A stretch of DNA of 64,000 bases from Smittium mucronatum (Eukaryota > Kickxellomycota > Harpellomycetes > Harpellales > Legeriomycetaceae), in contig LSSL01000653.1 in the NCBI GenBank assembly GCA_001953115.1, positions 43,866-107,865 on the forward strand, given 5' to 3'. The notes beneath the pieces are model-generated. The model saw nothing but the letters and a program-made list of their open reading frames with translations. It made no database searches and was not told the DNA's origin. This document shows positions 14,224 to 25,171 of the stretch, piece by piece (positions within the stretch are counted from its first letter, which is position 1; every line of letters begins with the position of its first letter). The position numbers and the translations under genes are program-made.

Positions 14224-14384
14224 AATAAACTGCTGTTTATTTAAACGGATTTAAGGTTTTTCAAATAAGAATTTGATCTTTTGTAGCTTTTCTGATTTTT
14301 ATTTGTTTACCTGAGCTTTTATGTGAAGAATGTTATGTCTTTATTAAATCGTGTAACATAATTCCAAAGTATGGAAATTTTTAT
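14224..14384 (+). repeat. Left arm of 161-bp imperfect inverted repeat
   Basis: This segment, starting AATAAACTGCTGTTTATTT, reappears as its reverse complement at 15561-15721 over the same length. Shared blocks include GGATTTAAGG, TGATCTTTTGTAGCTTTTC, GAGCTTTTATGTGAA, TTATTAAATCG and GTAACATAAT. Roughly six of every seven bases agree, and many of the differences are C/T or G/A transitions. The arms are separated by about 1.18 kb without a convincing open frame. A decayed inverted-repeat transposon or a long foldback unit are the likely explanations. Confidence 0.85.
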
Positions 14385-15560
14385 CAATGAATAAATTTTT
14401 ATATAGTAGTATTTTCAAATTCATAATTAAAATAATAAAACATATGTTGATTGATTGAAAGAATCTTATTGTTATTTAAATAAAATAAAGTTTATCTCTT
14501 CTGATTTTTTTCAAGAAAACTAAAGAAAGCAATCGATAATTGGTGCTATTCCACGGTAAAATTGAGTTTGATATTAATTTATATCGTGCGAGCATTAGAT
14601 TCCGATTAAACACTAGCCTTTTTAAAAGCAATTTTTCGTCTTTTAATGAATGATATATTGAATTTTTTGGTTCCTAAACTAACTAATAAATAGAATTATA
14701 TAGCATGTATTATAGTTATATTCATACACGTTGAAATGAAATGAAATGTAAAAAATTGTGCTATAATTACTCTAGATTTCTTTACTTTTAAGGGGTTTGT
14801 AAAATAAAAATATTTTTAAAATTAATGTTTAAATTTAAGCTCAAGTTTTATAATATAAATTTAGATGAAGTTTTTATCAAATTCATCAATTTTCTTTGAC
14901 TAAATTAAAAAATAATAGCCCATTTATTAATATTAAATCATTTAAACTGAAGATTATAGTTATAATAACATTAATGATAGCTTTATATGAAGTGATGTAT
15001 AATGGATTATAACTTGCTTTTGTTTAAAAAATTTAAAAGTAGATCCAATTTTAGAAGCTATAATTACATGCCATTTTTTTTCTATATTAAATATACCTTA
15101 TATCTTTATCATTCAAATTTCACTTATAAAGTATTTTATTGTTTTTTTTTTCGGGTAACATAAAAATTTCTAAACCTATGCGTAAATAATATATAATAAA
15201 TCCGCTTCATTATTTTGAAATTTTTTATAAATAATAAAATGATGTTAGTCAGTACTCATTAAAAAAACGACTTAGGTTAAAACCATTATTTAAACCAAGC
15301 TAAAATTCGAAAACTATTACAATTTATTTTTTTTAGGTGAACTTACTTGGATTTTTTTTCTTTTAAAATACATTAGCTAAGAATGAAAGTTAACTCTGAT
15401 AATTTTTAGCTATAACATGTTATAAAAACTCTTCAGTGAAAAATCGATTTTTTTTGTGATATTATTGTCCCATTTTTTCTTGCTCAATGTATAACAATTA
15501 GCACTCAATTTAAAGTTATCCAATAAGTTTTATCTTTAGCTTTTTTTGCAGTTTTAATTA

Positions 15561-15721
15561 TAAAGTAGTCCATAAATGGAAATTATGTTACTCGATTTAA
15601 TAAAAACATCAGATTTTTCACATAAAAGCTCAGATAAAGAAACAAAAAATCAGAAAAGCTACAAAAGATCAGATTCTTGCTTAAAAAACCTTAAATCCAT
15701 TTAAATAAACAGCAGTTTATT
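15561..15721 (-). repeat. Right arm of 161-bp imperfect inverted repeat
   Basis: This is the reverse-complement partner of 14224-14384, with outer end AAATAAACAGCAGTTTATT. Outside the arms the match fades within a few tens of bases, and inside it fades just past the shared ATGGA block. The equal arm length suggests the visible ends are close to the real ends. Confidence 0.85.
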
Positions 15722-16291
15722 ATTTATCCTAATTATTTCTGCATCTCTGCAATTAAATAGTTGGTAAAAAAAGATAATCTCTCAATATAAATAATATACA
15801 TTATTCATAAATGTACAATTATAATCTTTAATATATAAATGATATATTAAATTACTTTTCACAATCCCTATGAGCTAGGGAAAAAATTCTACTTAATATC
15901 TAAGTCTAATAGCTGGTTTCGAATAAAAAAAATTAATTTCAAACCAAAAAAACAAAAATTTTTATTAATTTGATACTAAATATCTAAATGAAATCAAAGT
16001 TAACATATGTTAATCAGTTCAACTAAAATTGAATAAAACTATCTTTTATAATTCTAATGTTAATTCATGTTTCAGATTAAATAAAAAAAAAGCAATTTTG
16101 GTGCACATTGGAAAATTTTAAATTTATTCGAGTAAAAAATAACTAATTAACTTGATAAAAAAAATGATATCAAGATATTTACAATTTAAATTTACACAAA
16201 TTTATAAGTCTCTAATCTCAAAAATTTCTTTTTACCGCACAAATAATGGTATGAGATTTGTTTCATATTTATTTTTGAAATCGAAATAAAA

Positions 16292-16356
16292 AATACTTGT
16301 AGGTTAATTATTTTTTTTTTTTACGCTGAATTTTTTTTTAATACTTGTAGGTTAAT
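16292..16356. repeat. 17-bp direct repeat
   Basis: AATACTTGTAGGTTAAT occurs at 16292-16308 and again, unchanged, at 16340-16356. The copies are separated by a T-rich spacer, and the site lies in the 3' flank of COG5. It could be a small slippage duplication or a short insertion footprint. Confidence 0.7.
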
Positions 16357-16901
16357 GAGTTTGGATAATCGATTTATTATAAGATACCAAGAAACCATCA
16401 AAAATTTATAACCTTTATTTTAGTAAAATTTTTAGAATGGGTTTAATGAAGTTTATCCACCTTATGAAAATCAAAGTATGCCAAATTCTTAAAGTATAAC
16501 TTCACTTGAGAAATGAAAAATTTAATCTTTTTTAAATTTTAATAATCCAATATTAATTATTTATTTGATATAAACTCGGAGCATTTAGAAACATTTTTTT
16601 ACTTGGTCTGATTTAAGATTTGCCAATGTGCATTCAAATTTTAGATCTTTTACTTAATTCTATTCTCAAGTTAATATTCGGAAATTAATAACACATTTGG
16701 TTAAATTTAATTTATTAAATTTCTTTTAATCAAAATTTATTACATTTTATTTTTTAATCTGAAACTAAATTGAAATGCTTAATCACATCGAAAATATGAG
16801 AACCTTATAATTTAATGGATTTTAAATAAAAATTTGTTTAGGAAAAAAGATAATTTATACTCCTTACAAAAAAAAATAGAAAAGGGTAATTAATAATTGA
16901 A

Positions 16902-19900
16902 TTAGAATGCTCCCTTTAGGAAAAAACATACTGCTAAAGAAATGAGTAACTCTGCATAATTTGACGACAACCTCTCATCCAATTGGGTCCTAGATTTTTT
17001 CGTATTGCAATCATTGCTAATACTTACTATTCCCTGCAAATTTATAGATATTTCAGAATCATAAATACTTGATGGAAGTTTGATACATGAACTTGATCCC
17101 TCATCACTTTTTAGGCGAAACAATTCCGCTACAGATTTTGATAAACGATTATAAAACTCTAGTTCAAAGTTTTCAATGGAAGGAGCTGATCCGCAAATAT
17201 AAAGAACTGAGAATAAGGTAATCCACTGTGAGCGTATATCTAATTGACTATCAACTTCCACATGCTTTAAATCTATTTCAGAATCAGATATATATTTTGA
17301 ATCTACATTTATGGGAAAGTAACTCCCAAATTCCAAAGTAAGCTCGGAACTTACTGAGAGTTCAAGGTCAAAAGAGTAAAGAATATTAACAAAATCTTCC
17401 CACGATTTTAAATCTTCTTTTTTTTCTTGTAGATTGTTGGAATTTTCGAAAGATTTGCCAATTGTAATAGATCTGCTTATCAAGTGATTCATTACGTCAT
17501 ACTTGTTAAAATCTTTGATAAACGGTATTTTTTCCAAAGTCCTTTTTACATACACTTGAGCACTGATATTTATATCTTGACTAGGTTCGTCAGAATCATA
17601 AATACCAGTAATCAGCGGTTCTAATATATCTGATGTAGAGTAGAAAATAAGCTGCCTAAATGATCTAAGAGCCTGATAAGTTTTGCCTATATGGTGTGGT
17701 TTATAAATTGAGGATTTCTTTTTATCACTGATTTGTGCCTTATTTTTGTTATCTCCAGAGAATGACGAAAATGTAAAGCTTCCAAGCGAATCGAAAGCAA
17801 GATGAGAATAATCATCATCGAGATCTATAAATTCTAATTGGTTGGTTTCTGTACAGAGGGTCAAGTATGAAAGTAGATGACTATCCCGAATAATGAGGGA
17901 ATTGAATAATTGTAAACTATCAAACTCAAAATTAGAGACAAAAGAAACTAATTGTAGACTAACAACTTCGGTTATAGGGGTAATAGAGCAACCAATGCTA
18001 ACAAAGGCTGAGAATAAGGATCGAAGGAGAGTAATTACTGGTGGTCCGATTAGGGGAGATGTAATGATCTTGATAAAGTTCTCAAAGAGTATGGAGAATG
18101 ATCTTTTAATCAATAAAGAAAGATTTTCAAAATAATTGGAAAGTTCATCGACTTTTTCATCCAAATTGCGATTAAGGATGTTGAAATTTTTTTCTGGTTT
18201 ATATCCCAAATACTCTAGTTTTTTTAATGGATCGATAATTTTAAGCATTTCAGAAATGATCAACTTGGAAATTGAAGAGAAGGTGGAATCAATTGCTTTT
18301 TTCATAGAAATTTGAGTTGAGGAGATTACGTCTTTAAAAACGTTGTAAAACTTGGTTTGGTATGAATTGTGCTCGGTCAACTTTTTATATGAAGATTTAG
18401 GACTAGCGTATCCATTGGGAATCTCGCTAAGGTTTTTGGAGAAATTACTAAGCAAAGATGGGCTTTGGACCTTTTCATTTTCAGGAGAATCCTTATAAGA
18501 TATCCTTGCTAAAAAAAAAACTAGAGAATTGAGAAGATTGATGTGTTGGCTAGCCAGTTTCAAAGAATTTGAACATAATAATTTTGAAAGGTCATGATCA
18601 TTGGGGTTTATATCGATAAGCTCCATGAACAGATTCTCTTTCTCAAAAATAATACTTAACCTGAATAGGGTGATGTCAACCAAATGATAAATAGTAGGCA
18701 AAGAAATTTGGGCTACCTCAGCAAATAGAGGATCAAACAAACTAACAACTTCAAGTTCGGTCTCGATATATTTTAGAACCCCAAGGGCTGAAGTAGTATC
18801 CAATACGTTATTAATATGAGATTTATCTTTAGAACTGTAAAATTCATTAATGTCAAGCGAGTTGGAATCTTGATTCTTGGAAGAGCTGTGAAAGCCAAAT
18901 CCTAAGTTAGATTGCCATGAATTCGTAGAGGTGTTAGATTGATACTTGTTTTGATTAGATTTATCAGCTGAGAATATATTTGGAGAGGATGGATATATAG
19001 TAGATGGATTGTAATTTAAACATTTAAGTAAAACGGTATCTAATTTTTTTTCCAGTATGGTGAAGTAGTCCTCTTTGACATTCGTTAGTACGGTTTTGAA
19101 AACTATATTTTCAGACAATGAACCAAAAGCTGGTCGTAAACTAGATGAAAGTAATTGATAAAATCTTGGATAAACCGATAAAAACGCCTTCCAGACAACG
19201 GGATTCTCTAAAATAAATGAAATACACAAGAAATGTTATAAAGAGCATCACAATAAAAGAAGGAATATTTATTAAAAAGTCAATATATAAGAAAATTGAA
19301 AATAAAATAAATGAAACTAACCTTTAGTTTTAGTTAACTCGCTATTGATAGATTTAGACACGTCTGTCCACCAATACTCAATTAAGGTAGAGCAGGGCGA
19401 AGAAGAAGATATTTCAAAGAAGAAAGTGGATGTAAAATCGGAAGAAAAAGAATTTTGATCAAAGAATGGATCCTTTGAATCAAACTTTTTACTGCTGAGA
19501 ACCCTTTCTAAGAGGGATACTTTGTTGGCCTGATTAGAAATGTGGTTGGAAAATGACCTAATAATGGACCATAAAATATCAGAAATTTCATGTGAAAAAT
19601 TGTTTGAAGTTTCCTGGTTGTGAGAATAATGGTTTTTAGCAGATGAGTGGTTTGAAATTGAGCCTAAAATAAAGAATAAAATAATAAGCAAAAATGTAGG
19701 TACAAAAAACGAATATAAATAAATTAATGAAAGTTACTGTTATTAGGGTTTGAAAGACTTTCGAGATCAATTTTTCCCACAATTTCAGATGAAGTGGAGC
19801 TAATGAGACTATCGATTAATTCAAAACCTTTATCTCTTAAAAGACCAAGATTGAAATAAATTTGCAGTCCAACTCCTAGATCTAGCATTCTTTGGGAGTC

Positions 19901-21066
19901 TAGACCAATCTTGATATGTTTAGATGCTTCTAAAAGGATAAAATCCCTTCTTGGATTAATATAATTATCCAGTAAGTATACGATGAAATCAATTTTGAGA
20001 AATTTGGGATTCAAAGTAATACTGTCGATATCGGAAATTAACATGGCGGAAAAGGTGAGATATTGAGTATCGGTTTCATTTTTGTAAGCAGATTTATCCA
20101 AGGATATTTTATTTATGAGAGAAGAAGGAAGATGGGATATTAGTCTCCCTAGTAAGATGAGAATTTTGGACAATGACCTAAGTATATCCAAAGTGTTTCG
20201 CAAATTTACTATTCTATTTAAAGACTTTTTCATTTGATCTAAAGGAATTCGAACTTGCATATTGAGCCTATAAACAAAATATTTATGCTGTAAATAAAGA
20301 TAGTTGATAAGAAAAACATAAAATGGATTTGAAATACTTTTGTATATCATATTTGGTATCAGAAATTCTGGATTTAGCGGTTTCTACAACCTCTTGCAAA
20401 CCATTTAAACCGGTGAAATGGCTTAATAGCTCAATCCGATTTTTTGAAATCTGAAAGATATAAATAAAAAAATTAAATAAAATAAGGACAAATGAAGATT
20501 TATTTTTCTTACGTGTTCGAAATAAGCAGACTCTATTTTTTTTGTAAGTAAAAAAATATGAGACTTGATTTCATCAAATTCGATTTCAATACTAGAATTA
20601 GTTTGGATTAAACTTTTAGAATCTTTTGGAGGGAATAAAGAATTTTGAGGAAAAGAAGAGATCTTTGTTAAATCTTTATTGGGAACAATTGAATCGAAAG
20701 CAATAGATTCATCTGTTGAAGGATTGATGAGAATAGGAAGCAAAGCAGGGATTTTTTCGGAAATGTAATTGAAACCGGAAAAGGAATTGGTTAGAAAGTC
20801 ATCGAAGGCTAACAAGGGAAATAAGGGATTAAAATAAGAAAACTATAAATCTGTTGAATTAGAACGAAATCACAAATAAACAAAAGAAACGGGGTTAAAA
20901 TAGAGAACAATGAAAAAAGAGGAAGCTTTATTGTGAACCCGCGACTTTTAAGTATGATTAGAGGGAATTGTCTCAAAACAAGGATAAAAAGAAAGGAAAA
21001 TGACGAGATAATCTTACCTGATCCCAGCTCATCTTCGTGATTGATTGAGGAGGTTGAACTGCTCAT
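16902..21066 (-). CDS. COG5: Conserved oligomeric Golgi complex subunit 5 (COG5), six exons
   Basis: COG5 is a subunit of the COG tethering complex that captures retrograde vesicles at the Golgi. Exons (minus strand) are 21066-21018, 20808-20513, 20450-20338, 20267-19738, 19663-19322 and 19207-16902. All introns are GT...AG, all phases match, and the product is 1211 aa. The ATG at 21066 is the first in-frame Met. COG5 hallmarks are FDDFLTNSF at residues ~18-26, ELLSHFTGLNGLQEVVETAK in exon 3 (compare HEDLLxQATGIExLExVL), LNRIVNLRNTLDILRSL, and LGVGLQIYFNLGLLRD near residue 290, which matches the family's VGTALQVFYNLGTLKD. The C-terminal two thirds is Ser-rich and poorly conserved. It is much longer than human COG5 (about 840 aa) because of insertions. 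It is divergent from the cysteine synthase gene, 470 bp away. Confidence 0.88.
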
Positions 21067-21535
21067 AATATCCTTTGATATAAGAATCGAATGACCCAAT
21101 TTCGAAGGAAAAAAGAATACTTTAATGGAAAAGCTTAATTCTGATAATTCATACAAATCTCGATTTTAAAAATAAACGCTAAAACTATCAAAAAGAGCAT
21201 TATAAAATGATTGGAGAGGAATAGGAAATTGTTGAAAGATATCAATAGTTTTATTGGTTTGAATGTGAGTAGCACGCTGAAGTCAAACTATGGACTAGAG
21301 ATGTATTGAATATCTATTGGAAGAAACCGTTGAGTTTATTCAAAGGGACCAATTATCTAAAAAAAAGCCGAAATACCTGCCCAAGGAAACATCTACTGGT
21401 TAAAAAAAAGGTGGCATCCAGCTTTTGGCTTAATAAATTTAGTTGAATTTGATTAGAAATTTAAATCCACAAAGTTTGAGAAAATTTGAATTTCGTATTT
21501 CCACATAAAGATTGATTAGAAAAATATTAATTTAA
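21067..21535. promoter_or_regulatory. Divergent intergenic region between COG5 and cysteine synthase
   Basis: This 469-bp gap separates the two divergent start codons and must hold both promoters. It contains A-tracts but no element I can name with confidence. Nothing in it suggests a further exon. Confidence 0.4.
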
Positions 21536-23340
21536 ATGATAAAATTGAATAATGACCCATTTGTTTTTGCTAGCCTCGGTGCAATCTTCGGTCTTTCATT
21601 CCTTGGACTAGTGCACTTATGGGGCAAGTTTACTGCAGTAAATTCCGTAAGATAGACCTCACTTATTTTAATGTTTTTTGAAACATCTTTATTTTAATAT
21701 TTTTTGAAACATCTTTATTTTAATATTTTACCAGAGATTTAAAGAACATTTCAACCCATTTGGTTATTTAAATTTATAAGACTGTATTATGATTTTAGAT
21801 AGAAGAGTCTACTGAAGTCTCCAAGAAGAATCGAGCTTTCAAAAGGAATTATCCAGAAATTACAGAACTCATTGGGAATACTCCCATAATCCGAATAAAT
21901 AGTTTGTCGGATTTACTTGGTTGCGAGATATTGGTAACAGAATATAAAATCTTTATCAAAACTCTAGTTTTTATATTTTTAGATCTATTTAAAAAATCTT
22001 AATAATATTTATTTGAAATTTTTTGTGGCGAATCATAACGATTCATAATCGTTAATAGGGAAAAGCAGAAGTAAGTAAACTGTATTTTTAAAGCAATTTC
22101 GCTAAAATTGCCAGATTTTTGATGATTCAAATTATTTAGCTATCTTTTGGATTCAACTGAGGTTATTTCCGTAATTATGAAAATACTAAAGCACTATGAC
22201 TGAAATATTTTTTTTATTTAAAAAAAAAAATTAAAAAAACTTTCACAGTACTTGAATCCTGGGGGCAGCGCTAAGGATAGGGTAGTTTTGGAAATAATTG
22301 AGGATGCTGAAAGAGCTGGGTTACTTGATCCCAAGATGGATTGCTGCATTTTTGAGGGAACTTCAGGCTCAACGGGTATATCATTATGTTTTGTAGCAAG
22401 AGCTAAAGGTTATACTTCATATATTGTTATGCCTAACGACGTGGCATCCGAGAAGCGACAGATACTCGAGAAAATGGGGGCTACAGTGGAACTGGTAAAG
22501 CCATGCTCAATAGTCGATCCAAACAATTTTGTGCGAGTGGCTGAACGTAGAGCTCAGGAATATGAGTTATTTGAGGGTGAAGCCAAAGATGGTTCCGGGG
22601 AATCTATCACACGAAAAGGGTTTTTTATGGATCAGTTTGAAAACCCTAGTAATTTTGCAGCACATTACAAAAACACTGGGCCAGAAATCTTTAAGCAGAT
22701 GAAGGGCAAACCCAAACTAGATGCTATTGTGCATGGATCAGGAACTGGGGGTACGATTTCAGGGCTCTCTTTGTATCTTAAACCTAGAATACCCGGTCTG
22801 AAAATGTACCTAGCCGACCCACCTGGGAGCGGACTAGCTAATAAAGTCAACCATAATGTAATGTTTTCGGAGACTGAGAGAGAAGGAACGAGAAGACGAC
22901 ATCAAGTCGACACAATCATTGAAGGAGTGGGACTTAACCGCCTAACATCCAACTTTAGCTTGTTGTTTCAAAATAGTTCTTTCGACATTTCGAGCTCAAG
23001 CAAAACAGAATTGGAGTATGAGCAGGACCAGGCCGGGAATGATTTAGGGTTAGATGAACAGGACTTCAAGTATATAGATGGGGCCTTCAGCGTAAGCGAT
23101 CAACAAGCAGTGCATATGGCTCGGTTTGTTATGGACAACGACGGGCTTTTCCTGGGAAGTTCCTCGGCGCTTAACTTAGTGGCAGTGGTCCAATTAGCTC
23201 GTAAATTGGGGAAGGGCTGTACAATATTGACGATTTTGTGCGATTCAGGGCAGCGGCATTTAACGAAATTCTGGAATGACGAATGGCTAGCTCAGAGCGG
23301 GCTTGACACCTCTACTCCGTCCGACCTATCATTTTTCTAA
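21536..23340 (+). CDS. Membrane-anchored fungal cysteine synthase (PLP-dependent, CysK/CBS fold), four exons with a 12-nt microexon
   Basis: This belongs to the O-acetylserine sulfhydrylase / cystathionine beta-synthase superfamily (PLP-dependent beta-replacement). Exons are 21536-21646, 21799-21933, 22059-22070 and 22249-23340, all phase 0, giving 449 aa. Residues ~9-30 form a single hydrophobic segment, as in the mitochondrial outer-membrane fungal enzyme type (S. cerevisiae YGR012W, S. pombe cys12). The catalytic core shows ELIGNTPIIRI, KAEYLNPGGSAKDR with the PLP lysine at K95, the substrate loop GTSGSTG at 123-129, the phosphate loop GSGTGG at ~249-254, and FLGSSSA near 387. An insertion of about 35 residues, acidic and Ser-rich, follows NRLTSNF. 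The C-terminus (RHLTKFWNDEWL) is typical of this subgroup. It is convergent with the NDUFAF3-like gene 256 bp downstream. True substrate specificity is not shown by the sequence. Confidence 0.9.
21663..21729 (+). repeat. 26-bp tandem repeat inside intron 1 of the cysteine synthase gene
   Basis: A 26-bp unit containing TTTTTTGAAACATCTTTATT is present as two full copies (21663-21688 and 21689-21714, differing at one base) plus a 15-bp third partial copy. It lies wholly inside the intron, so it does not affect the protein. Confidence 0.9.
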
Positions 23341-23596
23341 TAGCTAACTACTGGCGTATAATTTTTAGTAAACTGATAGCTTTTATAATAGTGTATTCCT
23401 ATTTGTTAATGGGTGAATAAGCCTGGTTAATTATGAACATTAGCATTTTATTAGTAGAGCATTTTTAAACGCTAAATAAAAAACAAGTTAGAAATACGTC
23501 GGAAGGGAATTGAGACACTGAATGGAAACGAAACAATATGTGGAACTAAATAAGGCAATGGTGGTCAAAATGTATAGGTGAAAATGTGAGCATTTA

Positions 23597-24226
23597 TCAA
23601 ATGCTGTTTGACAACGCCAGTATAGCTACTTTGCGGCCCTCCTCAAGAAGAATGTTGTAGGTGCCACAAGCATTCCTGGTATTAGAAACTTCCAGCTTTA
23701 TCCCTTGCTTTAGAATGTATTTGCGAGCCTCAGCAGACAATTGCAACAGTTTGCGACCAGTACCAAAGACCAATATTTCCGGTTTAGGAGTAACCACCTC
23801 CAAAATCCTTAAATTTTCCTCCCCCATCTGACTCATCAGCGATTTCCCGTCAATATTTTCAGCCTCAGAGAGAGAATTTGAACTTTCAGAACCATTTGCG
23901 TTGATTTGAGGTGTCCATTGGAAGGCTACGTTTTCGACAATTACAAGACTCCCGGGAACTGTTCGCGAATCGGATAATTTGAAACTGTGCAGGTAATCTT
24001 TTGCTATACTCAAACTCTGGGTATCGTACACGAACATGTTCTGGAGTGTGTCGAAATCTGACTTGATTTGAGCTGGTTTCAATGTTGACGGGTATTCACC
24101 TTGATTTGTTGCTAATCCCGGTGGTGGATTTTTCGTGTGACTCAATTTAGATTCGCTAGTGTACCACGAACGACTGAAACGCAGCATTACTTTACTAATG
24201 CCGAGCCGGCTAATGCTCATATACAT
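23597..24226 (-). CDS. NDUFAF3: NDUFAF3-like complex I assembly factor (Mth938-domain protein)
   Basis: This single-exon gene encodes 209 aa, starting at the ATG at 24226. NDUFAF3 is a mitochondrial matrix factor that works with NDUFAF4 in early complex I assembly. The first ~30 residues are rich in Arg/Ser with no acidic residue before E25, consistent with a mitochondrial targeting sequence. The Mth938 domain covers about residues 64-206. It has FVYDTQSL, the SFKLSDSRTVPGSLVIVENVAF block, then PEILVFGTGRKLLQL (149-163) and the diagnostic GIKLEVSNTRNACGTYNILL (175-194) followed by EEGRKVAILAL. A Ser/Asn/Glu insertion at ~108-135 interrupts the domain; the human protein lacks one of this length. 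Its presence argues for a fungus that retains respiratory complex I. Confidence 0.9.
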   Translation of the reverse strand: MYMSISRLGISKVMLRFSRSWYTSESKLSHTKNPPPGLATNQGEYPSTLKPAQIKSDFDTLQNMFVYDTQSLSIAKDYLHSFKLSDSRTVPGSLVIVENVAFQWTPQINANGSESSNSLSEAENIDGKSLMSQMGEENLRILEVVTPKPEILVFGTGRKLLQLSAEARKYILKQGIKLEVSNTRNACGTYNILLEEGRKVAILALSNSI

Positions 24227-25171
24227 TTTTAGATAATCTTCTAGGTAGATGTGGATTTTATATTACTGATAGTAGAACTGCATATCAAGCGCAACAGTAA
24301 CAAGTGGGATTATTTAAGTATTTTGATAGCTATACCTACTCTATCTTAGTATTTCTTAATTTATGCTCCATGGAAGCCTGCATCCGATCCAAACGTCTAA
24401 CCAACACTTGATTCGTAGCCTATGGCTTTTGAGTCTGTTGATCACGAAATAGTCTTCAGAATAGCCTATTTGATAACTCATTTTATAACTTCGTTTGATT
24501 CGTATACTCTTTTTTCTCAACTCCACTCGCAATATTTAATTCTGATTACTAGGAAACAATTTCTTTTAAATATGATTGGCTAAACTTGAACTTTTTCAGA
24601 GATGTTAGTCAAAAATCAATACCAATTTTTGACCACTATAATCTCTATAACAAATTTTCAGTTTCAATTAGCTAATAGTCTCCCACTTAGCCTGTTTGAA
24701 AAGGTAGATAGAGCGAATAGGTGCCAGGATATGTTTTGACCCTGAAAAAATTTGAGAATTTTGTCACTTCATATATTCTAATTATAATTGGTTAATAACA
24801 ACATCTTTTGCTTATAGTAATCAAAGAGGAATAAAAATTAGCCTGTTAGCCAATTGGTTTTAACTATAAAATTTCCATTATGGACTGATCAAACCAAGAA
24901 AAAAAAAAGTGAAAAAAAAAAAATTCAAGCTGGAAAAGAAAATTTTATATGCCATGTAATTTACTCCATGTATAAAATTATTAGTTGTCCAAAACTATTA
25001 CTTTTAAAAATACAATAATATCCAAACTACTTTATTCCTGAGCATCGAATCTCAAAGTTACGTTTTCGATAAATACAGCATATTCAATTTACTCGACCCT
25101 TTTCCCTCCATTTACTAAAATAGTGCTTGGATTTTATATATTCAAATTTTATCCAAAAGCAAGATCATCAA
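24227..25171. promoter_or_regulatory. Divergent intergenic region between NDUFAF3-like gene and UTP12
   Basis: This 945-bp region of moderate complexity lies between two divergent ATGs, so it should contain both promoters. No open frame or RNA gene is evident. An A-run near 24.90 kb is the only notable local feature. Confidence 0.4.

Larger units (their letters stand above)
10441..16901. other. Gene-free AT-rich desert with inverted repeat arms
   Basis: Apart from the inverted arms at 14224-14384 and 15561-15721, a 17-bp direct repeat near 16.3 kb and a 14-15 base G run near 11.63 kb, I see no structure here. No frame longer than 60 codons is open. It is the downstream flank of the COG5 gene. 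Confidence 0.65.
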
